Assembly: GCF_012276985.1 (NCBI RefSeq)
Contig: NZ_JAAXMM010000011.1
Location: forward strand, 160,604-224,603
Length of the DNA: 64,000 bases
Source of the DNA: Agrobacterium sp. a22-2
GTDB taxonomy: Bacteria > Pseudomonadota > Alphaproteobacteria > Rhizobiales > Rhizobiaceae
Reading direction: 5' to 3'
Positions 17,994-25,898 of the stretch are shown piece after piece. How positions within the stretch are numbered: position 1 is the stretch's first letter; every line of letters starts with the position of its first letter. The translations under genes were made by a program, and so were the position numbers. The notes under the pieces are model-generated. The model was not told the origin of the DNA. It worked only from the letters and a program-made list of their open reading frames with translations, and did no database searches.

Positions 17994-18711
17994 TGAGGAT
18001 CGCACCATGGATATATTTGGCGGCCGGCGAGGCGAGGAAGACCGCGGTGCCGCCGATATCCTCGGCATCGCCCCAGCGACCGGCCGGGATGCGGTCGAGG
18101 ATCGCCTTGTTGCGTGCCTCGTCATTGCGCAGTGCTTCCGTATTGTTGGTGGCGATATAACCCGGCGCGATGGCGTTGACGTTGATGCCCTTGGCGGCCC
18201 ACTCGTTGGCGAGCAGCTTGGTGAGGCCGGCAACGCCGCTTTTCGAGGCGGTATAGGATGGCACGCGGATGCCACCCTGGAAGGACAGCATCGAGGCGAT
18301 GTTGACGATCTTGCCGCTGCCTTGGCGGGCAAAGACGGACCGGGCGAAGGCCTGGCTCAGGAAGAACACGGCCTTCAGGTTGACGTTCATGACGTCGTCC
18401 CAGTCGGCTTCGGTGAAATCCACTGCGTCATTGCGGCGGATGATGCCGGCATTGTTGACGAGAATGTCGACGGGACCGAGGGCTTCGAAGATATCGCGGC
18501 CGGCCATGGGATCGGCAAGATCGAGCTTCAGACTTTCGGCCTTGCCACCGGCTTTTGAGACAAGGTCTATGGTCTCCTCGACAGAGGACCTGCCGGCGCA
18601 GACGACCGAGGCACCGGCTTTCGCCAGCGACAGGGCAATGGCCTGGCCGATGCCGGTATTGGATCCGGTGACGAGGGCACGCCTGCCGGACAGTGAGAAG
18701 ATGTCACTCAC
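17965..18711 (-). CDS. kduD: 2-dehydro-3-deoxy-D-gluconate 5-dehydrogenase (SDR)
   Basis: A 248-residue classical SDR with TGSNTGIGQAIALSLA at the N-terminus, NNAG near residue 90, and the catalytic YTASK. In pectin catabolism KduD reduces 2,5-diketo-3-deoxygluconate to 2-keto-3-deoxygluconate. It directly follows kduI (ATGA overlap), the usual partnership. Confidence 0.9.
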   Translation of the reverse strand: MSDIFSLSGRRALVTGSNTGIGQAIALSLAKAGASVVCAGRSSVEETIDLVSKAGGKAESLKLDLADPMAGRDIFEALGPVDILVNNAGIIRRNDAVDFTEADWDDVMNVNLKAVFFLSQAFARSVFARQGSGKIVNIASMLSFQGGIRVPSYTASKSGVAGLTKLLANEWAAKGINVNAIAPGYIATNNTEALRNDEARNKAILDRIPAGRWGDAEDIGGTAVFLASPAAKYIHGAILNVDGGWLAR

Positions 18712-19529
18712 TTCAGCGTCTCCATGGAGACCATTTCGACATCCTTGTAGTCGACATTGTCGCCGGCCATGGCCCAGATGAAGGTGTAGGCGCTGGTGCC
18801 GGCGCCCGAATGGATCGACCAGGGCGGCGAAATGGCGCCTTCCTCGTTCTTCAGCACCATGTGGCGGGTCTCATCCGGCTCGCCCATCATGTGGAAGACG
18901 CGGGCCGTCTCCGGCAGGTCGAAATAGAGATAGGCTTCCATGCGGCGGTCATGCACATGGGCCGGCATGGTGTTCCAGATGGAACCGCTCTTCAGCTTGG
19001 TCATGCCGACGACGATCTGGCATGATTTCATTACTTCGGGATGCACGAACTGGTAGATTGTCCGCTCATTGGAGGTCTCGGCCGAGCCGAGCGTCATGTT
19101 GGCGGCTTCATCGATCTTGATCAGCCGCGACGGATAGGTGTGATGGGCCGGTGCCGAGAGGATGTAGAAGCGGCCTTCGCCTGAAAAGGTGACGGGACCG
19201 GCACCCATGCCGAGATAAAGCATGTCGCCCTTTGCCATGGCATAGTCGCCATCCGCCGTGACAGTGCCGGGACCGCCGATATTGACGATGACCATTTCGC
19301 GGCGGTCGAGGATCGAGGCGGTGCCGCAGGGCTTCACTTCATCGAGCACCAGCGGCGTGCCATCCGGCACGGCGCCGCCGACGATCATGCGGTCGTAATG
19401 GGTATAGATCAACGTGATCTCGCCGGAACGGAAGATATCGCCGACATGGAAATTGTCCCGCAGCTCCGTGGTATCGAAGGTCTTTGCGGTCTGGGGATCG
19501 ATGGCGTGGCGGATCTCAACGCTGAGCAT
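18708..19529 (-). CDS. kduI: 5-keto-4-deoxyuronate isomerase
   Basis: A 273-residue KduI cupin isomerase (E. coli 278). It converts 5-keto-4-deoxyuronate, from unsaturated pectin fragments, to 2,5-diketo-3-deoxygluconate. The zinc-site region PAHVHDRRMEAYLYFDLP and the C-terminal WSIHSGAGTSAYTFIWAMAG are diagnostic. It is the middle step between KdgF and KduD, which flank it. Confidence 0.95.
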   Translation of the reverse strand: MLSVEIRHAIDPQTAKTFDTTELRDNFHVGDIFRSGEITLIYTHYDRMIVGGAVPDGTPLVLDEVKPCGTASILDRREMVIVNIGGPGTVTADGDYAMAKGDMLYLGMGAGPVTFSGEGRFYILSAPAHHTYPSRLIKIDEAANMTLGSAETSNERTIYQFVHPEVMKSCQIVVGMTKLKSGSIWNTMPAHVHDRRMEAYLYFDLPETARVFHMMGEPDETRHMVLKNEEGAISPPWSIHSGAGTSAYTFIWAMAGDNVDYKDVEMVSMETLK

Positions 19530-19547
19530 GGGGAACTCCTGTAAAAG

Positions 19548-19871
19548 TCAAAGAAAATCGTCGCGGCGCGGGGTGAACGTATCGACCAGCACGCCGGGTT
19601 CGATGGCACGGCAGCCGTGGACCGCCATGGAGGGCACGACAAAGCTGTCGCCGGGACCGACTTCGAAACTCGTGCCGGAAATGGTGAACTCGAACCGGCC
19701 CGATTTGACATAGGTCGACTGCACATGCGGATGGTTATGCGGTGCGCCGATGCCGCCATCGGCAAAGCGGAATTCGACCACCATCAGCTCAGGGCTGTCG
19801 GCCATGACCTGCCGGGTGACGTTGTTGCCGGCATCGACAGCGGGAAAGGTTTTGACGAAGGGTTCGGTCAT
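19548..19871 (-). CDS. kdgF: KdgF-type cupin, unsaturated-uronate linearising enzyme
   Basis: A small 107-residue single-domain cupin. The metal-site residues are visible as H45, H47, Q51 and H85 in APHNHPHVQS and PSMAVHGC. KdgF proteins open 4,5-unsaturated uronates released by pectate or alginate lyases to the linear ketouronate that KduI uses. Its position immediately before kduI supports this role over a generic cupin. No signal peptide is seen, so it acts in the cytoplasm on imported monomers. Confidence 0.82.
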   Translation of the reverse strand: MTEPFVKTFPAVDAGNNVTRQVMADSPELMVVEFRFADGGIGAPHNHPHVQSTYVKSGRFEFTISGTSFEVGPGDSFVVPSMAVHGCRAIEPGVLVDTFTPRRDDFL

Positions 19872-19879
19872 GAAAGCTC

Positions 19880-21160
19880 CTATTTGAAAACGGATGGCAG
19901 CCAGAGCGACAGTGCCGGTATGTAGGTGACGAGCAGCAGCGTGGCGACGCCGGCGCCGTAGAACGGCCAGATCGATTTCATGGCCTGTCCTACGCTGATC
20001 TTGCCCACCGCACAGCAGACGAATTGTACCGCCCCGACGGGAGGCGTGTTGAGCCCGATGCCGAGGTTGAGGATCATGATCACGCCGAAATGCACGGGGT
20101 CGATACCGTAGGCCTTGACGATCGGCAGGAAGATCGGCGTGGCGATGATGATGGTTGGGCCCATGTCCATGAAGGTGCCCAGCACCAGCATGATGACGTT
20201 CAACATCAGCAGAATGATGATCGGATTGTCCGAGATGGCGTTCATCCCCTCGATCAGCATGCTTGGAACCTTGTGATAGGCCATCAGCCAGGAAAATGCG
20301 CTGGCCGTGCCGATGATCAGCAGCACCATGGCGGTGGTGCGCACCGCGCCGAGCGTCGCATGGACAAAACCGTCCCAGTCAAGCTGCCGGTAGACGAAGG
20401 CTGCGATCAGCAGGGCATAGAGCACGGCGATGCAGGAGCTTTCGCTGGCTGTGAAGACGCCAGAGCGCACGCCGCCGAAGATGACGGCAATCAGCAGCAG
20501 GCCGGGAATGGCGATGAAGCCGAGGCGCAGCACCATGGCGAAGCCTGGAAACGGCTCGGTCGGATAGCCGCGATGGCGGGCGACGATGTAGGCGGTAACC
20601 ATCAGCGAGCCGGCCAGGAGCATGCCGGGAATGATGCCGGCGGTGAACAGATCGGCGATCGAGATCGTGCCCCCGGCCGATAGCGAATAGAGGATCATGT
20701 TGTGCGACGGCGGGATCAGCAGGGCGATCAGCGCCGCCATGGATGTGACGTTCACCGCATAATCGGCGCCGTAGCCGCGCGCCTTCATCTGCGGGATCAT
20801 GATGCCGCCAACCGCTGCGGCTTCAGCGACGGCCGAGCCGGAAATGCCGCCGAACAGGGTGGCGGTGGCAATGTTGACCTGTCCCAGGCCGCCGCGCACA
20901 TGGCCGACCAGCGAGCCGGCGAGCGAGATGATCTTCGTGGCGATACCGCCGCGCACCATCAGGTCGCCTGCAAAGATGAAGAAAGGGATGGCGATCAAAG
21001 CGAAGGCCGACATGCCGGAATTCATCTGCTGGAACACCACCATGGGCGGCAGGCCCATGTAGATGATCGTGGCCATCGATGCGATGCCGAGGCAGAAGGC
21101 AACCGGCGTGCCGATCAGCAACAGGATGGTGAAACTTCCGAAGAGAACGGTCAGCGCCAT
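19880..21160 (-). CDS. TRAP transporter large membrane subunit (DctM family)
   Basis: A 426-residue protein, hydrophobic throughout, with the DctM repeats (FALIAIPFFIFAGDLMVRGG, GGISGSAVAEAAAVGGIMIP, PVGAVQFV). It is the ion-coupled transport subunit of the uronate TRAP system. It starts 3 bases after the small subunit gene ends and is followed 8 bases later by kdgF. Confidence 0.93.
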   Translation of the reverse strand: MALTVLFGSFTILLLIGTPVAFCLGIASMATIIYMGLPPMVVFQQMNSGMSAFALIAIPFFIFAGDLMVRGGIATKIISLAGSLVGHVRGGLGQVNIATATLFGGISGSAVAEAAAVGGIMIPQMKARGYGADYAVNVTSMAALIALLIPPSHNMILYSLSAGGTISIADLFTAGIIPGMLLAGSLMVTAYIVARHRGYPTEPFPGFAMVLRLGFIAIPGLLLIAVIFGGVRSGVFTASESSCIAVLYALLIAAFVYRQLDWDGFVHATLGAVRTTAMVLLIIGTASAFSWLMAYHKVPSMLIEGMNAISDNPIIILLMLNVIMLVLGTFMDMGPTIIIATPIFLPIVKAYGIDPVHFGVIMILNLGIGLNTPPVGAVQFVCCAVGKISVGQAMKSIWPFYGAGVATLLLVTYIPALSLWLPSVFK

Positions 21161-21163
21161 GGG

Positions 21164-21691
21164 TCAGACTTCCGTTGGCAGAGCGGGATTGGCCTCGTTC
21201 GGCAGCTCGGCGCCGGAGGCGCGCAAGGCTATGCGTTCGAGGGTGAAGAGCGTGATCAGCAGTCCGCCCGTGATCAGCGCGAGAAAGGCGACGCCACCGG
21301 AGTAGCCGAGGCCCGGAATGGTCGATTGCCAGGTCTTGGCGGCCATTTGCCAGCCGAAGAAGGCCATGCCGGCACCGAAGCCCAGGACCGCCAGGTCGGA
21401 TATATAAAATAGTACCCGCCGTGCTCCGTCGGGCAGCACATAGAGTAGCACCTCAAAGCTCATGTGGTAGCCTTCCCGCACGCCGACGGCGGCGCCGAGG
21501 AAAATGAACCAGCTCATCAGCAGGATCGCCATCGGCTCCGTCCAGGACGGACTGTTGTTGAGAACGAACCGTCCGAAGACCTGCCAACCGATGAACACCG
21601 TCATCAGCACCAGGCCGAGGCCCGCCAGGTAAAGGGCGATGCGGGAGACCCAGCCCAGCACCACCACTGTCTTATCCAAGAAAGCCTGCAC
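21164..21691 (-). CDS. TRAP transporter small membrane subunit (DctQ family)
   Basis: About 175 residues with four hydrophobic helices and the family segment FGRFVLNNSPSWTEPMAILLMSWFIFLGAAVGVRE. The start was set at a GTG (21691), which has a GGGAGGAG ribosome site 6 bases upstream; the frame is open further but lacks such a site. It links the binding protein to the large permease subunit. Confidence 0.88.
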   Translation of the reverse strand: MQAFLDKTVVVLGWVSRIALYLAGLGLVLMTVFIGWQVFGRFVLNNSPSWTEPMAILLMSWFIFLGAAVGVREGYHMSFEVLLYVLPDGARRVLFYISDLAVLGFGAGMAFFGWQMAAKTWQSTIPGLGYSGGVAFLALITGGLLITLFTLERIALRASGAELPNEANPALPTEV

Positions 21692-21712
21692 GTCCCACTC
21701 CTCCCAATTCAA

Positions 21713-21743
21713 GGTGGCCCGCAGCGACACGCCGCGGGCCACC
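21713..21743 (-). other. Perfect 10-bp stem-loop between the TRAP binding-protein and small-permease genes
   Basis: GGTGGCCCGC (21713-21722) pairs with GCGGGCCACC (21734-21743) around an 11-base loop, in the 59-base gap just after the dctP-type stop. There is no T-run. It is probably a message-stability or attenuation element like the one after chvE. Confidence 0.65.
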
Positions 21744-21750
21744 GATATCG

Positions 21751-22740
21751 TTATTCAGTTGCCTGAATGCGGGTCACCATGTCCTTGAGCTTGTCCGACT
21801 TCAGATACTTCTCGTAGACCGGCTTCATGGCGTCGATGAAGGGCTTCTTGTCGATGTCGGTGATGATCTCGGCACCGGCGGCGCGGATCTTCTCTTCCGA
21901 CTTCTTTTCCTGGGCGGCCCAGAGCTCGCGCATGTAGGGCACGGATTCCTTGGCTGCGGCCTTCACGGCCGTCTGTTCTTCCGGCGACAGGCCGTCCCAG
22001 GTCTTCTTCGACATCACAAGCACTTCCGGCACGATCAGGTGCTGGTCGAGCGTGTAGTATTTCGCCACTTCGAAATGGCCGGAGCTGTCATAGGACGGCC
22101 AGTTGTTTTCCGCGCCGTCGATGACGCCGGTCTGGATCGACGAATAGACTTCGCCATAGGGCATCGGCGTGGCATTGGCGCCGAGCGCATTGACCATGTC
22201 GACGAACATGTCGGACTGCATGACGCGGAACTTCATGCCCTTGAGGTCGGCTATGGATTTGACCGGCTTTTCGGAATTGTAGAAGCTGCGCGAACCGCCG
22301 TCGTAGAAGGCGAGACCGATCAGGTCATGGGCGGCGAAGGCGTCGAGGATTTCCTGGCCGATCGGGCCGTCCATCACCTTGTGCATGTGGTCGACCGAGC
22401 GGAAGATATAGGGCAGCGAGGGTATCTGGGTTTCCTCGATGATGTTGTTGAACGGCCCAAGCGAGACGCGGTTCAGATCGATGACGCCGAACTGGGTCTG
22501 TTCGATCGTGTCCTTTTCCTGGCCGAGCTGGGCCGAATGGAACACTTCGACGCCGAGCTTGCCGCCGGTCTTTTCTTCCAGCAGCTTGCCCATCTGCTTG
22601 ACGGCCTCGACCGTCGGATAGCCGTCCGGATGCGTATCGGACGAGCGCAGGGTGCGCTCCGCGGCGTTCAGGCTTACCGCGGTGGCGATGATCGCGACCG
22701 AGGCCATGAAGGCTATTCCCATTGTCTGCAGCAGTTTCAT
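21751..22740 (-). CDS. TRAP transporter periplasmic binding protein (DctP family), probable uronate binder
   Basis: 329 residues from an ATG at 22740 with a GGGAGGAG ribosome site. The signal peptide is about residues 1-27 (ends SLNAA). The conserved arginine segment GMKFRVMQSDMFVDM and the helix YGEVYSSIQTGVIDGAENN are typical of DctP proteins, where the arginine holds a carboxylate. Genomic context makes galacturonate/glucuronate the likely ligands. Confidence 0.9.
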   Translation of the reverse strand: MKLLQTMGIAFMASVAIIATAVSLNAAERTLRSSDTHPDGYPTVEAVKQMGKLLEEKTGGKLGVEVFHSAQLGQEKDTIEQTQFGVIDLNRVSLGPFNNIIEETQIPSLPYIFRSVDHMHKVMDGPIGQEILDAFAAHDLIGLAFYDGGSRSFYNSEKPVKSIADLKGMKFRVMQSDMFVDMVNALGANATPMPYGEVYSSIQTGVIDGAENNWPSYDSSGHFEVAKYYTLDQHLIVPEVLVMSKKTWDGLSPEEQTAVKAAAKESVPYMRELWAAQEKKSEEKIRAAGAEIITDIDKKPFIDAMKPVYEKYLKSDKLKDMVTRIQATE

Positions 22741-22766
22741 TTCCGTTCTCCTCCCGTTGGAAACTA

Positions 22767-22782
22767 GGCTGTCCTCACAGCC
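22767..22782 (-). other. Small stem-loop at the uxaC stop codon
   Basis: GGCTGT-CCTC-ACAGCC is a perfect 6-base stem whose loop and right arm include the uxaC stop (22775-22777). It may modulate translation of the following dctP-type gene; it is short enough to be chance. Confidence 0.25.
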
Positions 22783-24181
22783 GGTAAGCTTGTTTTGCCA
22801 GTCGATAGGCAAGATCGTGGGCGACTTCGGCCGCTTCGTCCTCATCGAGGCGGCCAGTGGCGACAAGCGTCGCCAGATAGGCGCAGTCCACCCGACGGGC
22901 CACGTCGTGGCGGGCCGGGATCGAGCAGAAGGCGCGGGTGTCGTCGTTGAAGCCCACGGTGTTGTAGAAACCGGCGGTCTCCGTGGTCAGTTCGCGAAAG
23001 CGGCGCATGCCCTCGGCACTGTCGAAGAACCACCAGGCCGGCCCGAGCTTCAGGGCCGGATAGGCGCCGGCCAGCGGCGCCAGTTCGCGCGAATAGCTCG
23101 TCTCGTCCAGCGTGAAGAGAATGATCGTCAGATCCGGTTCCATGCCGACTGCGTCGAGCATCGGCTTCAGGGCGCGCACGTAATCGGTGCGGGTCGGGAT
23201 ATCGAAACCCTTGTCGCGGCCGTGCATGGCCATTGTGCCGGCCGAATGGTTGCGGAACGAGCCGGGATGGATCTGCAGGACCAGTCCGTCCTCCAGGCTC
23301 ATGCGGGCCATTTCGGTCAGCATATGGCCGCGAAAGGCGTCGGCTTCGTCTGCTGTGCAGCGGCCGGCCAGCGCCTTCGCAAAAAGCGCGGCGGCATCTG
23401 TCTGGCTGAAATTTTCGGTGCGGGCCGTCGGGTGGCCGTGGTCGGTGCTGGTGGCGCCATAGGATTTGAAAAAGGCGCGACGGTTGCGATGGGCTTCAAG
23501 ATAGCCGTTCCATGTGGTGGCATCCGTGCCGGCGAGGTCACCAAAGCGCTCGATATTCTGCGCGAAACCTTCGAATTCGGGGTCGACGACGCTGTCGGGG
23601 CGATAGGCGGTGACCACCTTGCCCTTCCAGCCGGACTGGCGGATCATCTCATGCCATTTCAACTCGTCGAGCGGGCTTTCCGTGGTGGCAATCGCCTCGA
23701 TGTTGAAGCGCTCGAACAAGGCGCGGGGCCGGAACTCGGGTTTTGCCAGGCATTCGGCGATATGGTCGTAAAAGGCGTCGGCAGACTTTGCCGAGAAGCG
23801 CTCCGTCAGGCCGAAGACATCGGCGAAGGCATGCTCGACCCACAGCCGGCTTGGCGTACCGCGGAACAGATGGAAGTTTTCGGCAAACAGTTTCCAGATC
23901 TTGCGGCCGTCGGTTTCGGTCGGGCCGCCATCGATGCGCGGCACACCCAGTGCCGTCAGCGGAATGCCCTGCGAGCACAGCATGCGGAACACGTAATGGT
24001 CCGGCGTCACGAACAGCTGCGCGGGATCGGGAAAGGCCTCGTTCTCGGCATACCATCTGGGATCGGTGTGTCCGTGCGGGCTTACAATCGGAAGATTGCG
24101 CACCTGCCCGTAAAGCTCTCTCGCCAGCCCACGTGCCGTCGATTCGATAGGAAAAAGCCGATCCTCATTCAGCAATGCCAT
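22775..24181 (-). CDS. uxaC: Glucuronate/galacturonate isomerase
   Basis: A 468-residue UxaC (E. coli 470) that isomerises D-glucuronate to fructuronate and D-galacturonate to tagaturonate. Diagnostic stretches are VSPHGHTDPRW (metal-binding HxH), RLWVEHAFADVFGL and IETTESPLDELKWH-like sequence (ATTESPLDEL). The ATG at 24181 gives the family length, although its GGAGG lies only 2 bases upstream; a GTG at 24199 is an alternative. It is the first gene of the uronate operon. Confidence 0.94.
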   Translation of the reverse strand: MALLNEDRLFPIESTARGLARELYGQVRNLPIVSPHGHTDPRWYAENEAFPDPAQLFVTPDHYVFRMLCSQGIPLTALGVPRIDGGPTETDGRKIWKLFAENFHLFRGTPSRLWVEHAFADVFGLTERFSAKSADAFYDHIAECLAKPEFRPRALFERFNIEAIATTESPLDELKWHEMIRQSGWKGKVVTAYRPDSVVDPEFEGFAQNIERFGDLAGTDATTWNGYLEAHRNRRAFFKSYGATSTDHGHPTARTENFSQTDAAALFAKALAGRCTADEADAFRGHMLTEMARMSLEDGLVLQIHPGSFRNHSAGTMAMHGRDKGFDIPTRTDYVRALKPMLDAVGMEPDLTIILFTLDETSYSRELAPLAGAYPALKLGPAWWFFDSAEGMRRFRELTTETAGFYNTVGFNDDTRAFCSIPARHDVARRVDCAYLATLVATGRLDEDEAAEVAHDLAYRLAKQAYRL

Positions 24182-24197
24182 AGCCTCCCAGCTACTC

Positions 24198-24269
24198 ACT
24201 CACTATGGTCGCGAAAGGCAGATTGCATTTCGCGGACAAACTAATATGTTAGTATGCATAGTGAGTCAA
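24198..24269 (-). promoter_or_regulatory. Promoter of the uxaC operon with three operator-like elements
   Basis: On the minus strand TTGACT (24269-24264) and TATTAG (24246-24241) are separated by exactly 17 bases, a good sigma-70-type promoter. A perfect inverted repeat ACTAA-TATG-TTAGT (24240-24253) covers the -10. CATAGTGAGT (24257-24266) lies between -35 and -10, and its exact reverse complement ACTCACTATG (24198-24207) lies in the leader. Binding by the adjacent GntR regulator at these sites would block transcription; that it is the GntR protein is inferred. Confidence 0.7.
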
Positions 24270-24279
24270 TGGAGGTTTC

Positions 24280-24981
24280 ATGGCTGATCAACTTCAGCTG
24301 CGCACGGTGGAATCGTTGCGTGGGCCATCCGTGACCGAGCTTGTTTTTGAGCATCTTTATCATCAGGTCGTCGAACTGGAACTGCCGCCCGGCACCAAGC
24401 TGTCGGAGGTGGAAGTGGCCAAGCAGATGGGCGTTTCGCGCCAGCCGGTGCGTGATGCGTTCTACCGCCTGTCGCAACTCGGCTTCCTGCTGATCCGGCC
24501 GCAGCGCGCCACCGTCGTCACCCATATTTCGGAGGAGGGCGTGCACCAGGCGCGGTTCATCCGCACGGCGCTGGAAATGGAAACCGTGCGGGCGGCCAGC
24601 GAACGGTTGACCACGGAGCAGATGGATCGGCTGGACGCCCTCATCGCGCGGCAACAGGCGGCGATCGATACCGGCGACAAGGTGCTCTTCCATGCGCTGG
24701 ACGATGATTTTCACAAGCAGATCTGCGACATGTCCGGTCACGATTTCGCCTGGGCGCTGATCCGCGAGAGCAAGGCGCATATGGACCGGGTGCGCTATCT
24801 CAGCCTGTCGTTTGGCGCCCAGAGTGCGCTTGACGATCACAAGGCCATCATGGCAGCGCTGCGCAGCCGGGATGGCGACCAGGCGGCGGCAAGCATGCGC
24901 ATTCACCTGTCGCGCATCAAGACGATCATCAGCCGGATCCGCGAGAGCCACGGACAGCATTTTGCAATGGACGAGAAATGA
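24280..24981 (+). CDS. GntR-family (FCD subfamily) regulator of uronate genes
   Basis: A 233-residue regulator. The N-terminal winged helix-turn-helix covers about 15-80 (GTKLSEVEVAKQMGVSRQPVRDAFYRLSQLG is its core) and an all-helical FCD effector domain covers about 90-215. It resembles UxuR/ExuR-type regulators. The ATG at 24280 follows GGAGG by four bases. It is divergent from the uxaC operon and co-transcribed with kdgK, whose ATG overlaps its stop, so kdgK expression tracks the regulator. Confidence 0.87.
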   Translation: MADQLQLRTVESLRGPSVTELVFEHLYHQVVELELPPGTKLSEVEVAKQMGVSRQPVRDAFYRLSQLGFLLIRPQRATVVTHISEEGVHQARFIRTALEMETVRAASERLTTEQMDRLDALIARQQAAIDTGDKVLFHALDDDFHKQICDMSGHDFAWALIRESKAHMDRVRYLSLSFGAQSALDDHKAIMAALRSRDGDQAAASMRIHLSRIKTIISRIRESHGQHFAMDEK

Positions 24982-25892
24982 CAGACATGCAGACAGAGAT
25001 CATGACCATCGGCGAATGCATGGTCGAACTGGCGCCGCGCGAGGACGGCGCCTTCAACCGCAATTTCGCCGGCGATACGTTCAACACCGCCTGGTACCTG
25101 CGCCACGCTCTGCCGGCTGAAACCCCGGTCCACTATTGCTCGGCGCTCGGCACCGATCGCATTTCGGAGCGCATGCTGGGCTTCATGCGGCAGGCCGGGA
25201 TCGGCACGGACAGGATTCGGCGCATCGCGGATCGTACCGTGGGCCTCTACATGATCGAACTCGACAAGGGCGAGCGCAGCTTCATCTACTGGCGCGACAG
25301 ATCCGCAGCCAAGCTCCTGGCCGAAGACCGCGAGTGGCTGGCGGTGGCGGTGGCCGGCAAATCCCTGCTGCTGTTTTCCGGGATCACGCTCGCCATCCTG
25401 TCCGACGACCATCGCGCCATCCTGCTCGAGGTGTTGGCGAAGGCGCGGGCAGACGGTGCGTCGATCGCCTTCGACCCCAACATGCGGCTCAGGCTCTGGC
25501 CGGACGCGGAGACCATGCGCCGCGCCGTGACGCAGGCGGCAGAGGTCGCCGATGTCGTCCTGCCGTCCTTTGACGAGGACAGCCCGAATTTCGGCGATGC
25601 TTCGCCCGAGGATACCATCGCGCGCTATTTCAAGGCCGGGGCCTCGACGGTCGTGGTCAAAAATGGCGCGGGTCGCGTCTTTGCCAGACATGCGCAGGAA
25701 GGGGCCGTGACCTTTGATCCGCAGCCTGTGACGGATGTGGTCGATACGACGGCGGCCGGCGACAGTTTCAACGCCGGTTTCCTGGCGGCCCGTCTGTCGG
25801 GCGCGCCGATGGTCGAGGCCATCGCCAAGGGGGCCGCGCTGTCAGCAAGAGTCATTCGGCAGCGCGGTGCGCTGGTCGATCTCGCGGGGTGA
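24978..25892 (+). CDS. kdgK: 2-keto-3-deoxygluconate kinase (PfkB family)
   Basis: A 304-residue ribokinase-family enzyme. The N-terminal GECMVELAP and substrate-region FAGDTFNTAWYLRH are typical of KdgK, and the C-terminal anion-hole/catalytic motif is DTTAAGDSFNAGF. It phosphorylates the KDG made by UxuA, UxaA and KduD to KDPG for the Entner-Doudoroff aldolase, which is not in this window. The ATGA overlap with the regulator indicates coupling. Confidence 0.93.
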   Translation: MTDMQTEIMTIGECMVELAPREDGAFNRNFAGDTFNTAWYLRHALPAETPVHYCSALGTDRISERMLGFMRQAGIGTDRIRRIADRTVGLYMIELDKGERSFIYWRDRSAAKLLAEDREWLAVAVAGKSLLLFSGITLAILSDDHRAILLEVLAKARADGASIAFDPNMRLRLWPDAETMRRAVTQAAEVADVVLPSFDEDSPNFGDASPEDTIARYFKAGASTVVVKNGAGRVFARHAQEGAVTFDPQPVTDVVDTTAAGDSFNAGFLAARLSGAPMVEAIAKGAALSARVIRQRGALVDLAG

Positions 25893-25898
25893 GAGCGT

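Noticed and set aside
16530..18332. A 600-residue version of the fructuronate reductase
   Set aside because: The extra N-terminal part overlaps kduD out of frame; from 17993 the protein has the normal 487 residues.
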